This document shows positions 12,268 through 24,377 of a DNA stretch of 64,000 nucleotides, one piece after another. Source of the stretch: Entonaema liquescens (taxonomy: Eukaryota; Ascomycota; Sordariomycetes; Xylariales; Xylariaceae); NCBI GenBank assembly GCA_902805475.1, contig CADCSX010000003.1, positions 2,790,001-2,854,000 of the forward strand. The letters run 5' to 3'. Every line of letters starts with the position of its first letter. The first letter of the stretch is position 1. A program made the position numbers and the translations under genes. A model generated the notes under the pieces. That model had not been told where the DNA came from, did no database searches, and saw only the letters and a program-made list of their open reading frames with translations.

Positions 12268-14471
12268 CTAGCGACCACCATAGTCGCTAGCATAGCCAAT
12301 CTGCTCGCCGAAGTTCTGCTGGAGACCACCTTCCCCGAACCCACTGCCCGGCCCACTAACATAGCCCGTATCGTCCCCATCGTCGTAGTCCGAAGCATCA
12401 AAGCTAGAACGACCACTGAGCTCGTCCTCCACGTTACTCATGTCGCTCGGCTGGCCCCAGTTCATCTGTGCCAGTGCTGGATACTGCGCTAACAAGGCAG
12501 CGGGTAAGGCGTAGCCACCAGTCTCCATACCCGGATAGACGTTGGGGTCCATAACCGGCTGCTGTTGAGCCATGTTCTGTGCCATGCTCTGCATCCGCTG
12601 TTCCTGCCACAGCCGTTGTCTCTCAAGCATTTCTTCATCCAGCAACGGTTTGATACATATCCGTCCTGCTTCTGATCGGAAATGACGGCCCAACGCATCT
12701 GCTCGAGCGAACCGTCTACCACAGCCCCATTGGCCACCGGCTTTGAGGTCTCCTTTGCAAACAAACTTCTTCTCGCCTGAATGAAGTCCCTCATGACGTT
12801 TACGGTCATGTTGTCTGGCGAATGCCTTTCCACAGACTGTGCACACGAAGGGTCTTTCGTCAGTGTGGGTGCGCAGATGTGATCGCAGATTATATGCTCG
12901 AGTAAAGCGCTTCGGGCAAAGTGTACACTGAAAAGTGGCAGGGTGTTTCTGAACTCGCTTCGTTCCTCCATTATCTTGGGCAGCTTGGTATTCTGGGTCT
13001 GCTAAACGAAGCGCTATCACATTGTTGGGGACCGCAGACATAGATTGACGTCTTCGGGAGACAGCATTGGCACTACCCGACCGGTCACCAGGCGAAAGCG
13101 AACGAGTGGAAGACTCAGATCCGGAGCGGCTACGGTTAGCCAAATCAGCGCCGAGGTGCGGCGATAGGTTTCCGGGGGTGTTAGGTCGCGAGAGAACAGC
13201 CCCCCCACTGTTGTAGGGGTCAGTGACCGCTCGTGGGCGGGATCGTGGCCGGCCTATATGTCTAATTAGCGGCAGAAACGCCTACGATTGTCAGTACGGC
13301 TCACCTCTATCCGGCGGGGTTAGAGATTGTGCATCCATCGGCGGCTTCGGAGGCTCGAAGCTATTTTGACGCGAATTGGGCGCGAAGTCAATATTTATAG
13401 ACGGGGGAGCCATAGGTTGAGCTATTAACGGATCTATTGGTGCTTCTTGAGACAATGAAGGGAACTCTTCTGAGGTTTGTATAGAATAGCCCATAGCAGG
13501 GTTAGGATATCCCGTATTCAACATGATATTCTGACCTTGCTGACTGCCGTCAGGCATCTGTTGAGGGAGTATTCGAGGAGAGATAGCTGGGCTGTGCGAT
13601 GGACTACGGCTATTCGGATTAGGGCCTGTTATACTAAAATTTCCTAGCCCTACAACCCCGTCGTAAAAGTCTTGAGGTCGCTGCATTGGTGAGTGGCCGT
13701 GCTCTGGATGCTCGAAACTATCGTGGCCCGCCAGGTTTGGTGATTGTGCAGCCGATGATGCATCCGAGTATTCTGACGGCGTTCTTCGATGTCCTTGGAA
13801 CTGTGGCTGGCTCCAATCTAACTGACCCGGCATAAGAGCCGCCTCAGGGCCCAACGACGCATGCCTCGAATGACCAGGTGAAGCGAATTGATGTTGGTTA
13901 AAAGATGGAGACTGGTGGGCCGAACCAGGTTCTGGCTTTAGGAGGTGAGGCGGAGTAGGCGAGTGGTGTGTTTGCGGGGACGTCATGTTCGTCAAGTCGT
14001 TTGGGTCAAGAGATTGCGCATGTGTCTGAGACAGATCACCAAATAGAGGTGTACTGAACTGGTCACCCTGGGACTGGGGAACAATGAAAAATCGCCGCTG
14101 CTATTGAAATCCGGAGCTAGGAGGCTCTGAGAGAATGGGTTCTGGGATTGAGACGTCAGAGACTGTGAGTAGTCTTGGGTAAGTCCAAAGGATGCTGGAT
14201 CCGTAATTCCTTGCTGGTCAAAAGGTTGCGACTGCGATGTATTCAGAAACTGGTTGCTGCCGTTGTTGCTAGGGTAGGTGTTGAAGTCGGGGTTGAACTG
14301 GGGGCTCGCTGATGAGGGGTCTATACCAATGCCGAGGCCGATCGATGACTCCGGGGACTGATATGGATGAGGCGAAGGAGAATGACTATTTCTTATATGA
14401 GGCTGGTGGTTCCCGGCGGACGGTGAACGGCCGCGAGCCGACCCTGCAGCATGGACAGCTTGTTGATCCAT
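12268..14471 (-). CDS. CRZ1: Calcineurin-responsive C2H2 zinc-finger factor (CRZ1/CrzA), with one apparent frameshift
   Basis: The transcription factor that calcineurin dephosphorylates during calcium, cell-wall and ion stress, after which it enters the nucleus. Exon 1 runs 14471-13305 and exon 2 runs 13253-12268, with a GTGAGC donor and an ATATAG acceptor. The N-terminal two thirds are low-complexity and rich in Gln, Ser and Pro. PSINID at 13387-13404 fits the PxIxIT calcineurin-docking motif. The C-terminal exon has two classical C2H2 fingers (CTLCPKRF...HLRTH and CTVCGKAF...HEGLH) and a third irregular one (CKGD...CGRRF...H), the CRZ1 arrangement. Within exon 1 the frame changes by one base near 14068-14082, between DFSLFPS and GDQFSTPLFGD. 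Both sides read as CRZ1-like, so a lost base in the C-rich run is likelier than a true break. Confidence 0.93.
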
Positions 14472-17400
14472 GGCGCGTAAGTTGTTTCTGTCTTTAGAAA
14501 CCCCAAGTCTGGCAAGGTTGAATGCACTCGACCACGAGTCTGCCTCACAGCGTGGCGCAGCGCGGATGCGTTTGAAGGGGGCTGTGTTAGGCGAGTCTGA
14601 CCCGTTCCAAATGCCGTTTTTGACGTACGATGTGGACCAGAAGCGACTCTTATTTCAGTTTAGACTGTTTGAAAGGATATTGTAAATGTGGGCGATACGA
14701 TCCAGTCTGGTATTATGAAGCCTTTGTTGAATTTGGTGCTGTACTGTGCGGTATGGTACGGAATAGTACAGTAGTATTTTTGTTTTTAACCTCTGTCGAG
14801 GGCGAACAAAGAAAACTGCAGGAACAGAAGGGGGGAAATGCGCCCAAGTACTTCTTGGGTGCTTAGCTGGCTGCAAATCGCAACCTTTCGCTGTGAGATC
14901 TGCGACTGTGATACCCTTTGGCTTGGCACTTCCTTTCCGAATAGCTAGGTAAGCCAGGGGACAAGAAAGAGTAGCTATCTGGGGATACGTGACGTGTCGC
15001 GCAGAATAGAAAACGTCCTCGTGGTTATACGGCGTATGAGGCAGTGTAAAGATCCGATAATAACAACAAGCCTACCTAGCTGCCTTTAGAACAAGCCAAG
15101 TGCCTTAAAAGTTATTGATGCGATATCTTGGGTGCCCCAAGCTATACAATCCAAGTTGTTTGCCGAATTGTCCTTGTTCCGTATCTTAAAATAATTCCTT
15201 CGGGAAACGTTCAAGTTGGTTCGACGGCGGTACGAATGGTCTGGTGTTGAGTTGGTGCTGTTGTCGTAGGATGAATATGATCACGGCGTGGAAGAGGCCT
15301 CCTTTGGCGTCGCGATACTTTGACTACCTAGGCGCTGACCACGATAATATTGATACTACTTAATTCGATAAAGTTAGAATCTTTGGGGTCTATTGTAATG
15401 GGCTTAGCCAGTTCGCTCTCTAGGAATGGCGACGGGTGCTGGCTAATAGGTGCTGAGCCCGAAATAGGAGATGATTGGGAAATGATTGAAGTAAGTTAAA
15501 GGTAAGGAGCGCAAGATGTTAGTTAATAAGTCACACTTTCAACTCGGTCGCAATATGGTGAGGTATTGTAGCGGGCAGCACCAATCTCCCATTATCACCC
15601 CGCCCTATCGCCCCACCTGCCTTAAGATGCTATATCACCGGCGAAATTTGGTAAATGCTAGGTCCTTTTCTTGGACACATAATTCTCTGATACATCCATC
15701 ACAGGCATGTCCCTGGTCAAGTATGTTTATTGAAATGCACAACTAGTTAATGCAAATTGTATAATTCCTCTCTCTAACATAATTTAAAAATAAATTTTGA
15801 GAGCAGATTATGTTTTGATCCGTATGGTTAAGTGTTGTTGAAGGCTTGGAATGACAATTCAAACGATACGAAAAATAAAATACTCAAGTACCTAGTATCT
15901 CCGAAACTATTCGGGCACCTAACATAGCAGCATGGCAATGCTATTAGGCCGTAAGAAAATACCACTGCTAGAATTAGTATTAGTGCCAGAATAGGTATGT
16001 ACTTACATAAGGGTACCTAAGCTATGCTCAACTAACACGTGCAATGCTCTGCTGCTGTTATTAATCGTCCGGGGTCCACTCCCCTGACCTTAGGGCTGGC
16101 CTAACACTTCTTTAGTTCAAGAATCTGTAACATCGGACGAGGGAAAGTACCTGGACAAGTACTTTAAAGGTTGTACAGGTAGTATTTTGGCTGACAGAAC
16201 TAATCCGCCTCGGATTTGCTCCATACCTCATCACAATCACAATCCCATTACATCTTACATCCAATAAATATTAATACAGGTACTAATACAAACGCTAATA
16301 TGACTATCTCCTAACCCCATCAAGTCAAAATGGCCTTTATATATTTACATAGAATCCTAAAATCTACATCAGGCACACACAAGCAAACAGCTTATTTACC
16401 GTTCCATGGCCCACCTCAACATATTGACCGTCCAAGCTAGGCTATGTGATATGGATGGATGGTATGAATGGGCAGATGGTAGGTATTTCGCGAGTATGTG
16501 AGTAGGACAAGACAAAGGTCATATTAGGTAGGTCGACCAATCGTCCTGCGTCGTCAATCTATTTATCAGGCAACCATATTTCTCGAAGGGACCTCCCTTT
16601 TTTGAGGCGGTGAACGGGGATCTTCTCGTTTCCAATTGTCTCGACAAAAAGACGTTGGGTACCGACCAGTCTCATTCGTTCCAACTCTAGGAGACGTCAC
16701 CCCCCTCCCCCCTGACGGAATCCTTTTTATGGTGACCTATTGCCGTCTTGGCAGAAGCGCTCATTCAGCCCCGAGCTTGCTTGATCTAAAGTTCGATTAT
16801 ATTGTCTCGAATCCATTTAAGACAGTTTGTCTGAGATGGAATGGTTGACTCGGCAAAATACATAAGGTACCTACGTTAGGTACTTGGCTACAAAAGCAAT
16901 TATACCCTTTTAGCTATCAGCCCTACCACAAATCTATTTACCGTATACGCAGTATATGTAAGGTACGATAGCCGACCATTGCGAAGTCATCTCTACCCGT
17001 CGAACGGAAGATCGTGGCTGTGACCACGGACACTAAGATGCTTCGCCGTCCCCTCGTGCGTATGCCGCGTTCCCGAACCATTCTGGAAGACATCTATTAA
17101 TTCGATGATCCACCTCTCCGCAAGTACGGATTTCATTCTACACGAAACGTCATCACGCTGCTTACTATGAGACATAAATGCCAATCTAACCGACTCACAA
17201 TATGCATAATACCGTACCTCATACTAATACGAAAGATTTAGCCAAGCCCCGAAATCCGCACATTGGCATAGATCTTGTATATAATGTTTGTCGTATTTTT
17301 AGACACCACATGAACTTACCGGGTTGTCATATTACTCAATCGGGTAGTTCTGTTCGACGGCTTGTCCCGAATAGTGAGGAGTTACTGTAAGGTCCGAGAT

Positions 17401-18149
17401 AGGTAACTAACGTTACATAACTAATATCACCAATTTGGGTGTCCTTGAGAAATGATAGACATTCAGGGATTATCCCGTACAATGCACCAATAAAACAGAA
17501 AATAACTAGTGATTTTGGAAGTTATCATTCTTATAGCCTTTAACAATTGATTCCCTGAGCAGACTAACAAATGGCAAGATATAGCATAACGCCTGTTACA
17601 TGGCCCGATGAAATCATTGGCAGAAATAGGGGCTTTAACAGCCTAACAACCAACGGTAGGTGTCATTATCTCGTGTCTACGTGTTACCTTAAAGTTCCTA
17701 TCTCCTAAGTATCTCCTAACTTACAATAGGTAAATAATCGTATATCTTGTCAGGGTAAAGTTTCCCCCTTTATAGTCGCAGATTGCATATAAAAAGCTGG
17801 CTAGTATTTTAACATAGTTTTATAGCTATTAACTACAATTTCCAAGTTACAACCGTAGTTGCGTCTGCCGTTCCTTTAGACTCAATAGCCATAAGAGTCT
17901 TGTAGCTAATAGTTAGTATGATTCCATATAATACGACAAGCGCCTAACTTAATCGATCCTTGACTGACGCCAGCGCGTCCATTTGCTCATATCTGGAGCT
18001 AAGCCACCCCTTTTATACGTACTAGGCGACCAACTCCTGTAATGCCCACTGTTCTTCGGAGTATATCATGGACGACTAGGTACAAAAAGAGCGACTGATA
18101 CTGTCGCTTAAGACTGTGGTATTCTCTTGGCGTTGTTCATACCTAGAAT
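14472..18149. other. Gene-poor region upstream of CRZ1
   Basis: About 3.7 kb. It holds the CRZ1 promoter and probably a long 5' leader. Several short open frames (for example 15516-15746, 16636-16848 and 16993-17184) lack starts, splice context or family features. Scattered copies of a GGTACCTA-type word occur, for example at 16011-16020 and 16866-16872. I see no gene, RNA or repeat I can support. Confidence 0.5.
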
Positions 18150-18155
18150 ATACCT
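18150..18155. repeat. Left target-site duplication of outer TIR element
   Basis: ATACCT, repeated exactly at 19687-19692 on the other side of the element. Confidence 0.75.
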
Positions 18156-18464
18156 AGAGTGATGCTATTTACAGATTACCTTGCCAGCTCTTCCACGTAG
18201 ATTACCCCACCGAACGGCTGTAAGTGACTGACACGCTGAATTGACTAGTAATTACTAGTAAAATAACATGCCACTATTCAGACCCCTAGGAGACTTGAAT
18301 TTAAGGTCTATTTACAGGTTAATTTTATTTACTTAAGCCCTTAATAGCCGATTATATCGTTGTAACAAGGTTAGGCATTTAAAAATTTCAAATTTATTAA
18401 ACGTATTATTAAATGTTTAATTAAATGTTTAAAAAAAGTTATTTATAAACATTAATATTTAATT

Positions 18465-19052
18465 AGAGCAACACTAGTTCGGCAGTGGGGGGCGTACTAG
18501 GTCGGCAGTAGCCACAATGGCTTTGTACCAACAAGTACCTCCCCGCGCATACAAATTTACTAGTGTTCACTTGTAACCTTTGGCAAATCTTATCTTTCGT
18601 GGCTTTTTACCATGCACGCCCTCCTATTGGTCAAATCCCTCACCGCCTACCTGGCAATATTCTTGTAAGGCCTCAACCCCTTGAAATTATCAATTCCACA
18701 ACATCTTATACGGTCGCAAACGCGCGTTTCGAAGCGAAATAGACAACAAACGCAGCGCTTGTTTAATTGACTATTGAACTAATTGACTGACTGACTGACT
18801 GACTGACTGACTGACTGACTGATTGATTGATTGACTGGCTTGTTGAATAGGTAGGTAGGTAGATAATTAGGTAGATTGAGAGATAAGGGCGATTTGGCGG
18901 GGTTTGCAGAGGAGATACAATCGCATATTAGTAAATTTGTATGGCGATACAAGTAGTACTTATGCGATTTTCGCGAGTGTGGCGCTCCCATATAAAAGTG
19001 TGTGGCTACTGCCGAGCTAGTACGCCCCCCACTGCCGAACTAGTGTTGCTCT
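18465..19052. mobile_element. Inner 588-bp MITE-like element nested in the outer one
   Basis: Terminal inverted repeats of 52 bp (18465-18516 and 19001-19052) differ at one position and start AGAGCAACAC. The flanks carry an exact 6-bp direct repeat TTAATT at 18459-18464 and 19053-19058. Each arm has two related copies of a TCGGCAGT word. The body has normal base composition, unlike the AT-rich host, and contains a (TGAC)n microsatellite but no coding frame. Short length, long near-perfect arms and no transposase make it a miniature inverted-repeat element. Its insertion post-dates at least part of the decay of the outer element. Confidence 0.88.
18783..18835. repeat. (TGAC)n / (TGAT)n microsatellite
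   Basis: Nine or so TGAC units followed by TGATTGATTGAT, inside the inner MITE-like element. A short TAGG run follows at 18849-18862. Confidence 0.85.
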
Positions 19053-19686
19053 TTAATTATATTTTATTTAAAACATAATTAATTTTTAAAAATATTTACA
19101 TTATTAAACGCGTTTTATTATAGTAATTATATAAATGTATTTATTTTATATTAAAATTTTTATTAACGTAAATTATATAATTATAAATATTATTTTTTTT
19201 AATTAAAATATAATTATTTATAAATTAATTTTTAAATATTTAATAATATTTTTTTTAAATTATAATATTATTTTACGAAAATTATATCGTTAAATTACCC
19301 GTTTTATAAAAACTTAAATAATATAAATTATTTTTATTTAAATCGTTAAATTATTAAAATATTATTATTTAAATAATTTTATTTATAAATTAATTAAAAT
19401 TATTTATAAATTAACTTTTTTTATTTATAAATTAATTTTTTTAATTTAAATAAATATAATTATATTTAATTAAAATTAATATTAATCGATGCGTTTCGAA
19501 AAATAAAATTTAAATATATTAATTATTTGAAATTATCTTTTAATATAAGTACGAAACAATTGATTATATGGCAATTGAGTCAGGATGTAAAAATACGGTA
19601 ATTTTTGAGTCACCTGCGTACAGCTGTTTTAGTGGGGTAATCTACGTGGAAGGACTGGCATGGTAATCTGTAAATAGCATTACTCT

Positions 19687-19692
19687 ATACCT
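19687..19692. repeat. Right target-site duplication of outer TIR element
   Basis: ATACCT, matching 18150-18155. Confidence 0.75.
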
Positions 19693-20389
19693 AAGCACAT
19701 CAGATGAAAATGCGTTCTTCCCATTAATGATTGTCATAATGACTGTCATGCGTTTCTATAACAGCGGTGGGTTTTATACGGGGACAAGAGAGTCCACCCA
19801 ACCAATCAAATCAAGCCAAACCGGCTAAGCGAGCATGTCAACTTACTACGAACCTATTGTATAGAGTGGAACTGCATCAAACAATTGTTAATATTGCATT
19901 GCTTAGCGATACTGTAATGCTTACCTCGCATTAGCAGTTAGAGAATCCCGAACTGAGCCCGAAAGGCATCTAGGTACAAAACGCGAGATGGGTAGTATTT
20001 TCTTAGCATTATTAAGAGAAATGCTACGACAAAACCTACGACGAATTGAGCCAGTAGGTAAGTAGTAAATTCTCAAGTTTGGTGAGTAGATAGAAAGTAG
20101 AGATTAATCTAGTCTAAAGAGGAGCTGAGATATGAACTTGGGAGAACGCAGTCTTGGTACGCCTTCTACCCAAGTCCATTCTATGGGTATTTTTTGATAT
20201 CTAGTCGTCGCCGTAAACCCAACCAGGGACCGGTTCCCGAATCACCCAAAATACAAAAAACCTAACGCCGTCCCAATGTAATGCTACATGCCAACCGGCC
20301 AAGTATGACCTAACCGAGCGTGTGCTCTTCTATGCCCAAGTTAATGATATTGAATGCAATGTGTCGTCAAGATACCCCTTCTAATAGAT
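19693..20389. other. Intergenic between TIR elements and AOX 3' end
   Basis: About 700 bp with no recognised feature. Base composition is normal after the RIP tract ends near 19,600. Confidence 0.5.
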
Positions 20390-21713
20390 TTATAGCACTT
20401 CTTCACGCTCATACCCTTGTGCCTTTAAGGCGGGCCGGGGTGGGCTCTGGCCATCTTTGTACTCGCTGACGAAGGGGTTAGGGTCTTCCTTTTGGTTGAG
20501 GTTTCCGAGAGTGTGGTTGACGCCTCTATGGCAAGCTTCGTCTGCTCGAATATATAAGATGAGGTCTCTCATCGTTCGCTTCCCCTCTGGCATATGCCAG
20601 TACTTTACGGCAATGTCAGGGACAACAAAATTCGGGTCGGACCACTTTGGAAGGTGTCCCTCGTCAATTTGTTTGATGGCCAGGGTATATGTGTGTACAG
20701 CTTCTTCTTCTAAGTAACCCACTAGGAAAAGTTAGCTCCAACTTGGAGAATTTAGTCGGCCATATGCTTACCGAATCGATGTGTGATCTTTGGTGATATT
20801 AAGTAAGATAGGAAAAGGCCGTTAAAATAAACGCCCTGAGCGCCAATAAGTAGGATCTTCATAAACCAGCCTGACCAATATGTTAATGAATGGAACTAAC
20901 AGAAGCTTTTAGATTCCATGCTTACCTGGCTCGCACATCTTAATGAAAGTGAAGAGGTGCATTCTTTCGTTATAACTCTCCTCGAGAAGAGTCTCAATCC
21001 AGCCATTATCCCGCTTTAGTCGTCGGATACTATGAAGGTGCCTTAACATTCCGGCAACCATTCCAGGGACTCCGGCAATGGACTCGAGGAATAGAAAACG
21101 TAGTAACCATTGGCCTTCTGTTAAGGGCTGGATCGTATCGACGGCCGTGGTCGGGTTCGCTTTATCGACTTTTTGGTCCTTCTTCATCCCTGTAAAGAAA
21201 TCCATTCCCCATCTACACGTACGCATAACCTTCCAGGCGACCCAGTCGCCCCATGTCTTCGCCGGACGGTGGGCAGGAACAACGTTAAGCATTTCCTGTA
21301 ATTCACATTGACTTGTTAGCCACTGAAACCATATTTTTCGTTTTCTGGTAGTTATGTTATATAAGTCGAAGTTGAAGTTATGGTGAGAAGATCTATCCTG
21401 CTCGACTCATAATAATAGTAAAAAGAGTAATATTGTTACTAACCTCCTCAGTGTATCCATGATGAGGCCAAACTGCTGGTGTGAGCCTAATATGTTCCGT
21501 TTCCTTTACTGGAAAGAATTCCCTAAAGTTTGTTGTGGGTGTTGTGGAAAAGGATCGTGAACCTCCATTGTGCTGGACCGACGCAACAAACCCAACATGA
21601 GTCCCTGTAGAATATCCTAGGGTAGAGTTATGAAGAAAAGGTACAATAACTCTAGATAGCCGAGCGGCTTGCTTTGGATTGCAAAGTTTTGTCTGGACCT
21701 TGGCTGACAGCAT
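20390..21713 (-). CDS. AOX1: Mitochondrial alternative oxidase
   Basis: A non-heme di-iron ubiquinol oxidase of the inner mitochondrial membrane that bypasses complexes III and IV. Exons on the minus strand: 21713-21444, 21295-20926, 20870-20772 and 20721-20390, giving 356 residues. The first about 65 residues are basic and Ser/Thr-rich and end in RSFSTTP, a typical matrix presequence with an arginine-based cleavage site. Seen iron ligand motifs: LFLESIAGVPG, EESYNERMHL, LEEEAVHTY and RADEACHRGVNH. All four are intact and in the usual order. Junctions use GTTAGT and GTAAGC donors and keep frame. A regulatory sequence is not recognisable, although fungal AOX genes are commonly induced when the cytochrome path is blocked. 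Confidence 0.97.
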
Positions 21714-24377
21714 TGGTGAATGGGTAGGAGATGAGTATTATCACAACCAATGGAAGCGTGTGTATTGGTAAAGAGGATAGAACTGTTCGAGTGACTAGAC
21801 TTGTATATAACTAGTTCTTCTAGCTTGCTTGGGGGCAACAAAAGAAAGGATATGAGAATGCCTCAGGAAGCAGAAATACTTATACCTTTCTGACTGAGAT
21901 GCTGACAGCTTAGACCAACTGTCAGACCCAGAACAAATACCTCAAGCTACCTCCTGTGACACATGAAAACTACTATGGGTCTACAGTAAGGAATGATGGT
22001 ATTCAGGTACGCTACGAAGACTATCCGGCATGTCTAGCTACTAGGTAGATACAGAAGCAAAGACCAGACACCGAGTGCAGACGCCGAGGAGGCGGATCCT
22101 TTTTTGTACGCCCTTTGTTAGTGCGTCCAAATTAAGGTAGCAGTTCTTACTCATAGCCATACAGCCTCATGCTTGGCAAGGATGGCTAAGATCTAATATG
22201 ATAGATAGCATAGTACAGTGAAATATTTTAATCGCTGGGGTCTTGGGTTGAGACGGTCAGGTGGTCTTGTAAGTCGGGAATTATAGGAGGTTAGCGATAT
22301 GAGAAATGGGGCGTTCCGATACATTTTCGGGCGGGAGACGGCTTCGTCTTAGCGGCTGTCGGCGATATTCAGGGGGGTTTTCTACTCCTTCGGGGTACAT
22401 ATACCCCCAATTCTTATCACTACCAAATACTTTAACACCTATTGGACCGGCCAAAGGAAGACATAAACCCTTGGAGATTGTAGTCACTAAGCTCCATAGT
22501 TCATGTTCTAGAGCCTGGAGTCGTTTAGAAAATTTGCATCGATGATTTTTTGCAAGAAAATTCAATACAAGTAAGTTGCATGTTAAGAGGAAACCTGGAA
22601 TATTCTAATACTAGCGGATTCCTTCTAATTGTCAGAAAACTCTTACAGGTCTAGCGCATGGCCTTCGATTTTCAGGTGACTCAGACTCACCAAAAATACG
22701 AATTTTGTTCGAAGGAGTATGTAGTACTTGTTCCTCTTTTTATGCTCGGCAATACAAAGACGAAGTTGTAAATCTGCAACGCGATTCGATATTTCTAAGT
22801 ACGTACTCTCTTGGAATTATGGAGTTTCAATTTTAGCGTGGCATCTTTAGATGGTCCATTCGAATTGAGATCCGATTATTTTATGTTGATGCAGACGGCT
22901 TACATAGGTCGGTAGTTGTACAGTTAGTTGTAAGTGCTTTGCGAAGTCTGCTGTGTGCATTTTGCAATTGCTTGAAGTATATCAGTAGCAACAAACAACC
23001 AAACTTTCAACTGCACGTGCCGGTCTACAAGAACAGAATTCGAACCGAATTCGACCTGTTTGGTGAAATGGTTTGAGAACCGCTTCTGATTTTGAAAGGT
23101 GTTTGAGGAAAGTCCTCATGGCCTGGAAGGATGTACATGCTCTAGATAGGGGTTGTGGGGCCCCCTGCTCCTCATCGGTGCAAGTGCTGAAGGAATGCAT
23201 TCGCAGAACCTCAATAACCAAACACTTGAAGACCTTTTTTTGTCTCTTTTTTATTAGTAATGCCTCGTTCTCCTAGGTATGCTTAGAGGTATTGTTCACG
23301 TTGTGTAACTAGTAGATGGAACGTTGGGAGGATTGAAATATCTGTGCTGAGAGTTTAGGTCGTGTTCCAACGCCTGCATTGAGAGGTATAACAAATAGCT
23401 ACATTCTAGATAAGATACCCAAGTTAATAGATACTGGTGCTAGAACAATTGGCGACGCCTCTTCTCATGGTGCTTGAGCTCTAACGAATTCAACAATTCT
23501 ACTCATTAGAACTTATCACCGTTAAGCTTGGAAAAGATCCATGCATTACGAGGTAAATAGAAAAGATCTGTTGATATGTCACGAAGATAGATTACCAATG
23601 CACACGTTCCTTTCTATCCTCAACTAGAAAATGCGACTTGTTGGGCTGGTGTTAAACTTTAAACAGAGGCATGGGAAATAAGGTATGGATGATCTATGCA
23701 CCTAATGATCTATTTTCAGATACTGAACCTGGATACCAACGTCATACAGCATACATCGGATTTTCTTAGCGATGACGCCGTTAGATGCATGGGTCTAGCA
23801 ATTAATAGATATTTGGAACTGGGAAGAATTCCATGCCCCGCACACCCCGCGTCTAGTCTTTTTTATACCTGTGTATATATCTACCTATGTATGTAGTACG
23901 GGAGACAAAAAGACAAAAATCTACTATAAGTATTGTTTGATAATATTGACAATGGTTGATAACATATCTTTGATATAAAAAATCCAAGGTTGAGTACTTA
24001 AGGTCTCTAGCGTAACGTAGCTAGAAAAATTGAATGTAGCAAGAGCATTATAAACTCGAGTCACACAGCCGCGTCAGGTACGAACATCCACTATACTTAA
24101 CTGTACCTAAGCTTTTTAGTAGTCCGATAGTCCCATAACGCATAGCGCCGCACAAAATTTTAGGCAAAGTTAGAAATACCTCTCTTTTTTATTTTATGCC
24201 CAATCCCCCACCGAGTTCCATCAGCAATTCAACTTTTGCACACTTGACTCATCATCTTCTTTCGCTTATATTTTCTCATTAGATCACCATTGCCGCAATC
24301 GCTAACTTAAGGCTTTTTACTAATACGAATTTTCTAAAGATCTTCCTAAAAGTAGATCAACGATAAATACATTCACG
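21714..24377. other. Intergenic, AOX promoter to eIF3j
   Basis: About 2.7 kb. The AOX promoter lies at the left and the eIF3j promoter at the right, where a pyrimidine-rich stretch precedes the ATG. Short frames at 22281-22565 (minus) and 22982-23276 (both strands) have no recognisable family. The second pair overlap each other antisense. They may be decayed gene fragments, but I cannot show it. Confidence 0.45.

Larger units (their letters stand above)
18156..19686. mobile_element. Outer terminal-inverted-repeat element, non-autonomous, RIP-affected
   Basis: The ends are inverted repeats of at least 55 bp (18156-18210 and 19632-19686) with four mismatches, both starting AGAGT. They are flanked by an exact 6-bp direct repeat ATACCT at 18150-18155 and 19687-19692, taken as the target duplication. 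The interior is strongly AT-biased, above all 19053-19560, with residual C mostly in CG context, as RIP leaves it. No transposase frame survives. Without the nested insert and its duplication, the body is about 940 bp, so this was probably a non-autonomous DNA element. The superfamily is not assigned. Confidence 0.85.

Noticed and set aside
15516..17390. Short frames upstream of CRZ1
   Set aside because: Each is 60-76 codons, without splice context or protein-like features.
22281..22565. 94-codon minus-strand frame
   Set aside because: No family features, no splice context and an overlapping plus-strand frame of similar length; not distinguishable from chance.
22982..23276. Overlapping frames on both strands
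   Set aside because: Neither has recognisable motifs; mutual antisense frames of this size are expected by chance.
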